41,176 bases of DNA from Aquirhabdus sp. GTDB lineage: Bacteria > Pseudomonadota > Gammaproteobacteria > Pseudomonadales > Moraxellaceae. The stretch is from NCBI GenBank assembly GCA_030150135.1, contig JASLGO010000110.1, positions 1 through 41,176 of the forward strand. Reading direction: 5' to 3'. This document shows, one piece after another, positions 1-6,579 of this stretch; within the stretch, counting starts at the first letter, position 1; each line of letters begins with the position of its first letter. The translations under genes were made by a program, and so were the position numbers. Below the pieces are notes generated by a model, which saw only the letters and a program-made list of their open reading frames with translations, ran no database searches and had not been told where the DNA came from.

Positions 1-29
1 ATTCAATATAGCTATTAAGGATCGCGTCG

Positions 30-1043
30 ATGCATACGTCAGCACAGCACCATTCTGCGTTACATTTGCCGAGCCAGCTTCAGTTAAATCGTGCAGGCAA
101 TCTGCAACATTTCTTAGGCATCGAAGGTTTATCACGCGCACATTTGACGCGCATTCTTGAAACAGCTGAAACTTTTCTTGGTGAAAATGGGCAGATTTTG
201 AACCAGCCATTACTCGATGGTCGCACGGTGATGAATCTGTTTTTTGAACCGTCTACGCGGACTCGTACAACCTTTGAAGTGGCAGCAAAGCGTCTCTCTG
301 CAAATGTCCTGAATATCGATATTCAGCGTTCCAGTACCTCAAAAGGTGAAACGCTGCGTGACACATTGTGGAATCTGGAAGCGATGACGGCAGATGTGTT
401 TGTAGTGCGTCATTCGGCTTCTGGTGCAGCGCATTTTATGGCGCAATCAGTTTGTCCTCATGTGGCAATTATCAATGCAGGCGACGGTCGTCATGCGCAT
501 CCAACACAAGCGATGCTCGATATGCTGACGATTCGCCGCCATGCAGGCCGCCCGTTTAGTGAGCTGACGATTGCGATTATTGGTGATATTAAACATTCAC
601 GTGTGGCACGTTCAGATATTCAAGCCTTACAAACTTTAGGTGCGAAAGAAGTGCGCATCATTGCACCGCGCACATTGCTACCGACAGGTTTTGAAGCGTT
701 CGGTGTGAAGGTTTTTGAGAATATGGATAAAGGTGTTGCGGGTGCTGATGTGGTGATTTCTCTACGCATCCAGAATGAACGGATTGCGTCACCGTTGCTT
801 GCCAGTTCCGATGAGTTTTATAAGTTGTATGGGATGACCGAAGCGCGGTTGAAGTTGGCGAATCCAAATGCACTCGTCATGCATCCGGGGCCGATGAATC
901 GTGGTGTAGAGATTGCGTCGAGCGTTGCCGATGGGCCGCAATCGTTGATTTTAAAACAGGTTAATTATGGGATTGCAGTTCGTATGGCAGTGTTGTCATT
1001 AGCAATGCAAGGACAGTTAGAAGCGCGGGAGATGACAGCATGA
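30..1043 (+). CDS. pyrB: Aspartate carbamoyltransferase catalytic subunit
   Basis: Catalyses carbamoyl phosphate plus L-aspartate to N-carbamoyl-L-aspartate, the committed step of pyrimidine synthesis, in the cytoplasm. The 337-residue product carries the carbamoyl-phosphate motif STRTRT (75-80), the mobile-loop SSTSKGET (101-108), HPTQA (157-161) and HPGPMNRG (285-292). It is about 25 residues longer at the N terminus than the E. coli catalytic chain, as in the Pseudomonas-type enzyme that assembles with a dihydroorotase-like partner. AAGGA lies about 8 nt before the ATG. The stop overlaps the start of the next gene as ATGA (1040-1043), so the two are translationally coupled. No pyrI regulatory-chain gene follows. 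Only 29 bp of upstream sequence is visible, so regulation cannot be judged. Identification is firm. Confidence 0.97.
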   Translation: MHTSAQHHSALHLPSQLQLNRAGNLQHFLGIEGLSRAHLTRILETAETFLGENGQILNQPLLDGRTVMNLFFEPSTRTRTTFEVAAKRLSANVLNIDIQRSSTSKGETLRDTLWNLEAMTADVFVVRHSASGAAHFMAQSVCPHVAIINAGDGRHAHPTQAMLDMLTIRRHAGRPFSELTIAIIGDIKHSRVARSDIQALQTLGAKEVRIIAPRTLLPTGFEAFGVKVFENMDKGVAGADVVISLRIQNERIASPLLASSDEFYKLYGMTEARLKLANPNALVMHPGPMNRGVEIASSVADGPQSLILKQVNYGIAVRMAVLSLAMQGQLEAREMTA

Positions 1044-2311
1044 GCGAATTTCACATTAAACACGACGTGAACGCTGGTGTGGTTCATATTCAAAATATCC
1101 GTGTTCTTGATCCTGTGCATGCTGTGGATGACGTGCGTTCGGTATGGATTAAACACGGTCAACTGATTCCAGAACCTACTGATTTATCAACAATCACGCA
1201 GACTATTGATGGTACTGGTAAATGGTTAATGCCTGCGCTAGTGGATCTGTGTGCACGCTTGCGTGAACCGGGTGAACAGCAGCATGGCACGCTAAAAAGT
1301 GAAGGGCAGGCGGCGCGCGCTGCTGGTTTTCTTCATGTCGTGATTCCGCCAGATACCAAACCCGTTTTGGAAAGTGGCGCGCTGTTGCCGGGTTTACGCC
1401 AAAAAGCTTATGACGATGGTGGGATTTATCTGCATGTCATTGGTGCATTAACCAAAGGCTTAGAAGGTCAACAACCTGCAAACCTTGCAGGCTTGAAGCA
1501 AGGTAAATGTATCGCGGTCAGTAATGCGCGCAAACCATTTGCCAATAATGAAGTTCTCTTGCGTGCTTTGGAATATGCAGAAACACTGGGTTTGACAGTT
1601 TTCTTCTATCCAGAAGATGCAGTGCTGGCAAATGATGGCTGTGTCCATGATGGTTTCATGGCATCGCGGCAGGGTTTGTCAGGGATTCCGACGATTGCTG
1701 AAACTGTGGCACTGAGTACCCAGTTGTTGCTTGTTGAAGCGACTGGTGTGCGTGCGCACTTTAGTCAGCTTTCTTGTGCGGCTTCGGTGGGGTTAATTGC
1801 TGCTGCTAAGAAAAAGAATCTGCCTGTCACTGCGGATGTGGCGATGCATCAACTGTATCTGACTGATGCAAGTATTGATGGTTTTAATTCCGCTGCACAT
1901 GTGCGTCCGCCGCTGCGTAGTTTTAAAGATCGTGAAGGATTACGTGCAGGCGTGGCGAGTGGTGTGATCGATGCGATTTGTAGTCATCATGAACCGTTGT
2001 CGGCGACTGCAAAGATGATGCCTTTTGCTGAGACCGAAGCGGGGATTTCGTCGTTTGATAGTTTTATGGCACTGGGTGTGGGCTTGGTTCGTGATGGCGT
2101 GTTGTCACCGCTTGATCTGGCACGTCGTATTTCTCAGTCACCTGCTGAGATTGCGGGTATTGAAACCATGCGTGAAGCGGTGGGCGGTTGGGTTGTAGTT
2201 GATCCGACACATCAGTGGACGCTTGATGCTCAGAGCATTCAATCAGCAGGGAAAAATACGCCGTTTTTGGGTGCGACGTTGACAGGGAAGGTGAGTGAGG
2301 TGGTTGCTTAG
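1040..2311 (+). CDS. pyrC': Dihydroorotase-like protein PyrC', probably non-catalytic, ATCase partner
   Basis: A 423-residue amidohydrolase-fold protein of the dihydroorotase family overlapping pyrB by 4 nt. Active dihydroorotases begin the barrel with D-x-H-x-H; here the equivalent PALVDLCARLREPG (65-78) has Cys71 and Arg73 in place of both metal-binding histidines. The later TPHH-type ligand site reads VAMHQ (267-271), and the TDHAPH-type site reads SHHEPL (315-320), losing the catalytic aspartate. These losses match the inactive PyrC'/PyrX of Pseudomonas and relatives, which is known to be structurally required for a dodecameric aspartate transcarbamoylase. Inference: it scaffolds PyrB and does not cyclise carbamoyl aspartate, so an active PyrC should lie elsewhere. 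No strong terminator is visible after the stop. Confidence 0.9.
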   Translation: MSEFHIKHDVNAGVVHIQNIRVLDPVHAVDDVRSVWIKHGQLIPEPTDLSTITQTIDGTGKWLMPALVDLCARLREPGEQQHGTLKSEGQAARAAGFLHVVIPPDTKPVLESGALLPGLRQKAYDDGGIYLHVIGALTKGLEGQQPANLAGLKQGKCIAVSNARKPFANNEVLLRALEYAETLGLTVFFYPEDAVLANDGCVHDGFMASRQGLSGIPTIAETVALSTQLLLVEATGVRAHFSQLSCAASVGLIAAAKKKNLPVTADVAMHQLYLTDASIDGFNSAAHVRPPLRSFKDREGLRAGVASGVIDAICSHHEPLSATAKMMPFAETEAGISSFDSFMALGVGLVRDGVLSPLDLARRISQSPAEIAGIETMREAVGGWVVVDPTHQWTLDAQSIQSAGKNTPFLGATLTGKVSEVVA

Positions 2312-2370
2312 TTAGAACTCTTTTTAATTTAGAGTATTAATTTTATTTACGGAATATCAAGGTTATTGAA

Positions 2371-2883
2371 TTGAATATAAAACTAATAACTATTTTAGGT
2401 GTTGCTATAATTGCTGCTTGGTATTCATATGTCAGTGGCAGAAAAGTTGATGAAGCACATATTCGCACTCTTTATATGACGTACCTGAATGCATTTGATA
2501 ATGGCGATGGAAAAGCAGCTTGCGAACTCTTTGATGATAAAGTTACAGGTCATTTTTATAGTACTTCACGTTTTGTGAATGTTGATGAAAATATAACTAA
2601 GGCTGCTGCTTGTGCAGCTGTCGATGATTTATATAAAAAGAAAAGAGATATTGAGGTCGCTATCGGTGAGAAGATGTATACAAACTTCGAGTGCACGATT
2701 AAATCGATCGTCATATCACCAGATGAAAGGACAGCAACCGTGCAGCTTCTAATGGTGACTCGAATAGGGACTGAAAAAAAAGCGTACCTTGATATGAGAT
2801 CAGAACAGACAGATATCATCGTTAGGAATTTTGGCAAGACGAAAATTAGAGAGACAAATGGTTCTGTTAGCTTTTATCAGTGA
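2371..2883 (+). CDS. Small membrane-anchored or exported protein, possible NTF2-like fold, function unknown
   Basis: A 170-residue protein with no family I recognise securely. Residues 3-18 form a hydrophobic helix ending in WYSYVSGRK, consistent with an uncleaved N-terminal anchor facing the periplasm. The following segment (about 28-75) has a helix-rich pattern with AFDNGDGKAACELFDDKV, reminiscent of SnoaL/NTF2-like domains; this is a guess. The start is a TTG, chosen because AAGG (2359-2362) lies 8 nt upstream and the hydrophobic anchor begins at once. The DNA is visibly more AT-rich than pyrC' before it. It stands 59 bp after pyrC' and converges with the exported-protein gene on the other strand. 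Confidence 0.6.
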   Translation: MNIKLITILGVAIIAAWYSYVSGRKVDEAHIRTLYMTYLNAFDNGDGKAACELFDDKVTGHFYSTSRFVNVDENITKAAACAAVDDLYKKKRDIEVAIGEKMYTNFECTIKSIVISPDERTATVQLLMVTRIGTEKKAYLDMRSEQTDIIVRNFGKTKIRETNGSVSFYQ

Positions 2884-2981
2884 CATTTCCATGCCGTTCA
2901 AATTTAGTGTTTGAGCACCAATCTGTGCGCGGTGCAAATTGCACTTTCTAGTGGATTTGTTCCAGTATATCAATCATCTAT

Positions 2982-3785
2982 TTAGAGAATTTTAGCCCCA
3001 CACATATCCATTGTACCTTTTGGATAGGTATGCGACATCAAACTTGCATCCGTAATTAATGAGAAGTCGATTGTTTTGCCAACAATTGGGTCTGTTGCTT
3101 GGATTTTTCCTTCGGATAATCCGAGTTTGACCGCAATTTTTGAAATATGTCTCGTAAACAGTGTATGTGAAAAATAACCATAATCTGTGCCATTGACCGC
3201 AACACCAATCTTTTTACGATCTTGGTTGAGATAAAGTCCAAAACGATAGTTGGATAATGGTAGCGTCAGAGGAATGATTTGGGCCGTAGTTGAGTACCTT
3301 TCTCCTGTTCCCTGTACAGAAACAACCATTTGTGTCGGAGGCTGTGGCGCGGCGCCACCGTTAATAATTGTAAAAGTCACCAAAATATAATTCTCAAATC
3401 CTTTTGGATTTTGAGTACCGAGATCAAGTAAAACCTGAGGATAGGACCAAATCGCACCTGGCGCTGTAGGAGTTGGGGATGGAATGCTTTGTGTCATCTC
3501 CAGCGCAACAATTCCTGTAGAAGGAATGGTCATATCTCCAAATGGCCCTTTAGACGCTAGAGTATCTTGTGCGACTTGATGAGAGAGAGCCGTGTAATTG
3601 ATTTCAAATGAAGGCGATGCTTGAATTTGTGCCGTGACAGTTTGAGCAACATTCTTTACAAAAGGAAAAGTTGCCAAATCGTCATAATCTTCACGGATTG
3701 CATCCAGTGGGTAGTTGCAAGCTGCAAGCGCAGAGCTGATTGAGCATGCACAGGCGATTAATGATGGCACAAGAATCTTTAGCAT
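2982..3785 (-). CDS. Exported protein resembling the DUF4882 family
   Basis: A 267-residue protein with a clear signal peptide (hydrophobic core about 4-17, cleavage expected near SSALAA-CNYP). The mature part begins CNYPLDA and has a single other cysteine close to the C terminus (MDMCGAKIL), so the two could form a disulfide joining the ends. Recurrent features are YRFGLYLNQDRKKIGVAVNG and a following DPIVGKTIDFSLITD. By memory this pattern resembles DUF4882, a family of secreted proteins common in Acinetobacter with no assigned function; no search was done. I start at the ATG at 3785, because AGGA lies 7 nt before it; a TTG two codons upstream would leave only 1 nt of spacing. It faces the 2371-2883 gene convergently. 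Confidence 0.65.
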   Translation of the reverse strand: MLKILVPSLIACACSISSALAACNYPLDAIREDYDDLATFPFVKNVAQTVTAQIQASPSFEINYTALSHQVAQDTLASKGPFGDMTIPSTGIVALEMTQSIPSPTPTAPGAIWSYPQVLLDLGTQNPKGFENYILVTFTIINGGAAPQPPTQMVVSVQGTGERYSTTAQIIPLTLPLSNYRFGLYLNQDRKKIGVAVNGTDYGYFSHTLFTRHISKIAVKLGLSEGKIQATDPIVGKTIDFSLITDASLMSHTYPKGTMDMCGAKIL

Positions 3786-3910
3786 CGTCAAATCCTATAT
3801 TCGGGACATAGCAATTGGTTAAAAGATTGTCTTTTTGATCGTTATTGTCAATCTATTCTTGTGACTCAATTGTTTTTTTACAAGAGTTTACACGTTGAGT
3901 CTCTTGAAAT

Positions 3911-3932
3911 GAGGCAAAGGGATTTTTGCCTC
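3911..3932 (-). terminator. Hairpin downstream of trmB
   Basis: GAGGCAAA (3911-3918) pairs with TTTGCCTC (3925-3932) around a 6-nt loop, just after the trmB stop on the minus strand. The following tract is only weakly T-rich, so termination strength is uncertain. Confidence 0.5.
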
Positions 3933-3939
3933 TCATCAC

Positions 3940-4668
3940 TTAAACTCGTTTATAAATCACATCCCAAACGCCATGTCCAGCAACCTCACCACGACGCTCA
4001 AACTTCGTTTTTGGACGCCAGTCTGGACGCGGGGCAAATTGTGCTTTGCCGTAAACATTTTCAAGCTCGGTGACTTGTTCAAGCACATCAATCATCCACT
4101 CTGAATAAGGCTGCCAGTCGGTTGCTGCATGGAACCAGCCGCCTTGAGTGAGTTTTTGTACGATCAGTGCCATACGCTCAGGCACAACAAAACGACGTTT
4201 GTGATGACGTTTCTTCTGCCAAGGATCAGGGAAAAATAATTGAACACGATCAACGCTACCATCAGGAATCCCAGCTAATACTTCCAGCGCATCTGCATCC
4301 ATAATGCGCAGATTTGTGATACCAGCTTGACCTGCGTCATACGCACATTGCGCAATGCCAGGGATGTGAACTTCGATGCCTAAAAAATTACGCTCTGGTG
4401 CTTCTTTCGCCATTTGTACCAGTGAGCCGCCCATGCCAAAACCAATTTCGATAGTCAATGGAAGATTGGGATTTCCAAAAATCGTGCGTGCATCAGCAAT
4501 CGGAGCTTTGACAATTAGATGGGCGTAATCAGCTAGACCTTGTTGTTGCGCATTACTCAGCGGCGAGGAACGACGCATAAAGGTCAAAATCGGACGCATG
4601 CTTTTATTTTCAGCGGCTGTTTCAGTTGTTTGCGGATTGGCTTGCAGGATTTCAGGAGCGTCAGTCAT
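3940..4668 (-). CDS. trmB: tRNA (guanine-N7-)-methyltransferase
   Basis: SAM-dependent enzyme that makes m7G46 in the variable loop of tRNAs. The 242-residue product has the SAM-binding loop EIGFGMGGSL (74-83) after a poorly conserved 60-residue N-terminal extension. The family signature FPDPWQKKRHHKRR (146-159) carries the catalytic and tRNA-contacting region. The C-terminal TKFERRGEVAGHGVWDVIY block is also typical. The start is the ATG at 4668; no strong ribosome binding site precedes it. It is divergent from dusB, another tRNA modification enzyme, across a 324-bp region dominated by an inverted-repeat structure. The pairing of two tRNA-modifying genes across one regulatory region may be coincidental. 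Confidence 0.95.
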   Translation of the reverse strand: MTDAPEILQANPQTTETAAENKSMRPILTFMRRSSPLSNAQQQGLADYAHLIVKAPIADARTIFGNPNLPLTIEIGFGMGGSLVQMAKEAPERNFLGIEVHIPGIAQCAYDAGQAGITNLRIMDADALEVLAGIPDGSVDRVQLFFPDPWQKKRHHKRRFVVPERMALIVQKLTQGGWFHAATDWQPYSEWMIDVLEQVTELENVYGKAQFAPRPDWRPKTKFERRGEVAGHGVWDVIYKRV

Positions 4669-4723
4669 GGAAATGGAATCATCATTGGTCGAGTTTCAAT
4701 TGGGGCGTATTGTAAGGGATTAT

Positions 4724-4926
4724 AGGGCGTATTGACATTTGATCTCGCATTCAATTGTTGCAGAAGTTCAAACGCATGCACGTTGCTTTTGCATGAAAAA
4801 TGGTTCAATTGCCCTAATCCTGCGTTAATCCGCTTGCCAATATACGTATATTGGCTGCACGGATTGCCTTGTCTAAGGTCAATTGCCCTCATTTTTCATC
4901 GCAAAGACCAAATGTCAATACGCCCT
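4724..4926. repeat. About 200-bp imperfect inverted-repeat structure with a perfect 20-bp central palindrome
   Basis: The ends are an 18-bp perfect inverted repeat, AGGGCGTATTGACATTTG (4724-4741) against its complement at 4909-4926. Inside, ATGAAAAATG (4793-4802) matches CATTTTTCAT (4890-4899). CAATTG recurs symmetrically (4806-4811 and 4880-4885), as does ATCCG/CGGAT (4828-4832 and 4860-4864). At the centre GCCAATATAC is followed directly by its complement GTATATTGGC (4836-4855). The left arm carries about 40 nt more than the right between the end repeat and the core. A partial copy of the end, GGGCGTATTG, is also at 4703-4712. It fills most of the 324-bp trmB-dusB gap. It could be a miniature mobile element, a large RNA hairpin in a leader, or a cruciform. 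Confidence 0.8.
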
Positions 4927-4992
4927 TTCAGATTGCCCAATTCTCCGATCACGCCTACAATTCGCACATTATTTCGCAGATACTCCGTTCAA

Positions 4993-6015
4993 ATGCATAT
5001 TGGCCCATATCAACTCCGCAATAATCTGATCGTCGCTCCTATGGCGGGCGTGACCGATCGTCCGTTTCGGCAGTTGTGCAAACACTTCGGTGCAGGCCAT
5101 GCGGTGAGTGAAATGATCTCCGCCGATAAGTCGTTACACGCGAGTAAAAAATCTCTACGCCGAGCTGATTTTACAGGTGAACTCGCGCCGATTTCGGTAC
5201 AAATCGCAGGCTCTGATCCGAAGATGCTCGCTGAAGCCGCACGTTATCAAGTCGCCAATGGCGCGCAAATCGTCGATATCAACATGGGTTGCCCTGTTAA
5301 AAAAGTCTGCAATAAATTAGCAGGTTCGGCGTTATTGCAAGATGAAGCGTTGGTCGGTGAAATCTTGGATGCCGTAGTTGATGCTGTCGATGTACCTGTG
5401 ACGTTAAAAACCCGTCTTGGTTTTATTAATGGTGCGGAGAATATTCATCGTATCGCTGAACGTGCGCAAAAGGCCGGGATTGCGGCACTCGCGATTCACG
5501 GGCGGACTCGCGAAGATATGTATTTAGGGCAAGCGCGGTATGCTCTCATTCGTGACGTTAAGAAAGATTTAACCATTCCAATCATTGCCAATGGCGATAT
5601 TGATAGTCCAGAAAAAGCCGCCTATGTACTGCGTGAAACTGGTGCTGATGCGATTATGATTGGCCGTGCAGCGCAAGGCCGCCCATGGATTTTTCGGGAA
5701 ATTGCACATTATTTAGCGACGGGTGAGTTATTGCCATTACCCGAAGTGACTGAGATTAAAGACGTATTGCTCGGTCATTTAGACGATTTGTATCAATTTT
5801 ACGGTGAATACTCAGGCTGTCGTATTGCGCGTAAACATATTGCTTGGTATACCAAAGGTTTGCATGCGAGTAATGAATTCCGTCAAGCGATGTATGCAGT
5901 TGAATCAACTGTTGAACAAGCAGAAATCACGCGCAACTATTTTGATCATTTATTACAGCGCAGTGAGCGTTTGGTCTATGAGCAAAATGTCGTGAGTGAT
6001 GAGGTTTTGGTTTAA
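4993..6015 (+). CDS. dusB: tRNA-dihydrouridine synthase B
   Basis: FMN-dependent reductase that makes dihydrouridine (position 17 in E. coli) in the tRNA D-loop. The chosen start gives 340 residues beginning MHIGPYQLRN, which matches the usual DusB start; the open frame runs back to 4732, but that extension crosses the inverted-repeat structure and has no counterpart in the family. Visible motifs are APMAGVTDRPFR (15-26, FMN site), NMGCPVKKVCNKLAGSALL with the catalytic Cys100, and the TLKTRLGF lysine/arginine region. IHGRTRE and NGDI/IGRAAQGRPWIF phosphate-binding segments follow. The ribosome binding site is weak. In enterics dusB precedes fis; here a DUF1244 gene follows instead. Confidence 0.94.
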   Translation: MHIGPYQLRNNLIVAPMAGVTDRPFRQLCKHFGAGHAVSEMISADKSLHASKKSLRRADFTGELAPISVQIAGSDPKMLAEAARYQVANGAQIVDINMGCPVKKVCNKLAGSALLQDEALVGEILDAVVDAVDVPVTLKTRLGFINGAENIHRIAERAQKAGIAALAIHGRTREDMYLGQARYALIRDVKKDLTIPIIANGDIDSPEKAAYVLRETGADAIMIGRAAQGRPWIFREIAHYLATGELLPLPEVTEIKDVLLGHLDDLYQFYGEYSGCRIARKHIAWYTKGLHASNEFRQAMYAVESTVEQAEITRNYFDHLLQRSERLVYEQNVVSDEVLV

Positions 6016-6036
6016 AGATTTAGCTTTTGCTGTGAA

Positions 6037-6133
6037 GTCTTCCCCTTCAAGGGGAAGATTTAGATGGGGATGGTTTTATGTTTAAAGATCAAAAGCACCC
6101 CCATCCCAGCCTTCCCCCTAAGGGAAAGGAGAC
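6037..6133. repeat. Intergenic G/C-rich inverted repeat (family A)
   Basis: A 97-bp imperfect palindrome: GTCTTCCCCTTCAAGGGGAA then GATGGGGATGG on the left arm, and CACCCCCATCCCAG then CCTTCCCCCTAAGGGAAAGG, ending GAGAC, on the right. Each arm also contains its own small hairpin (CCCCTT/AAGGGG and CCCCCTAAGGG). It sits between dusB and the DUF1244 gene. Similar C/T-rich intergenic repeats are widespread in bacterial chromosomes. Only one copy is in this window. Confidence 0.7.
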
Positions 6134-6168
6134 AAGCATTTTTTAATACAATTTTAAAAGGATTCCCC

Positions 6169-6423
6169 ATGTCCAATCTCACTCCAGAACAACAAACTCA
6201 ACTCGAAGCCGCAGCGTTTCGCCGCCTCATGAATCATTTGCAAACGCATACTGAAGTGCAGAATATTGACTTGATGAATACTGGCGGTTTTTGCCGTAAT
6301 TGTTTGTCGAAGTGGATGCGCGAGGAAGCGGAAAAGCAGGGGATTGCGCTAACCGATCCTGAAGCACGCCAGCATATCTATGGTATGCCGTATGATGAGT
6401 GGAAAGCTAAATATCAAAAATAA
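6169..6423 (+). CDS. DUF1244 family small protein
   Basis: An 84-residue soluble protein that I recognise as DUF1244, a widespread proteobacterial family of helical proteins of unknown role. It shows the family's conserved block TGGFCRNCLSKWM (38-50) with a CxxC pair at Cys42 and Cys45, and the C-terminal HIYGMPYDEWKAKYQ. The CxxC pair could bind a metal; this is inference. The ATG at 6169 is preferred over an open-frame extension to 6064: AAAAGGA lies 7 nt upstream, the protein aligns from here, and the extension is translated repeat DNA. It is likely transcribed alone or by read-through from dusB. Confidence 0.88.
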   Translation: MSNLTPEQQTQLEAAAFRRLMNHLQTHTEVQNIDLMNTGGFCRNCLSKWMREEAEKQGIALTDPEARQHIYGMPYDEWKAKYQK

Positions 6424-6511
6424 GCACTAAAGCTGCCAAATTGCTTGTGAATTAACCTGTTAGTATTTTATCTAAAAATACCGACATTCACGGGCAAAAC
6501 GTGACTTTCTT

Positions 6512-6520
6512 TGCTAGAAT
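6512..6520 (+). promoter_or_regulatory. Extended -10 promoter for gap
   Basis: TGCTAGAAT (6512-6520) fits an extended -10 element (TGn plus TAGAAT). No good -35 lies 16-18 nt upstream, as is usual for extended -10 promoters. It would give a leader of about 50 nt before the GTG start of gap. Confidence 0.45.
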
Positions 6521-6579
6521 ACACATCTCGAAACATTTGTCCCATTCGCCTTACAAAGGCCCGAATTAAGGAATTAACC

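Noticed and set aside
3861..4073. 70-codon plus-strand frame over the trmB end
   Set aside because: Runs through the trmB hairpin and coding region; no start signal.
4732..4992. 87-codon N-terminal extension of dusB
   Set aside because: It crosses the inverted-repeat structure, and DusB proteins start at MxIGxYQLRN, which is at 4993.
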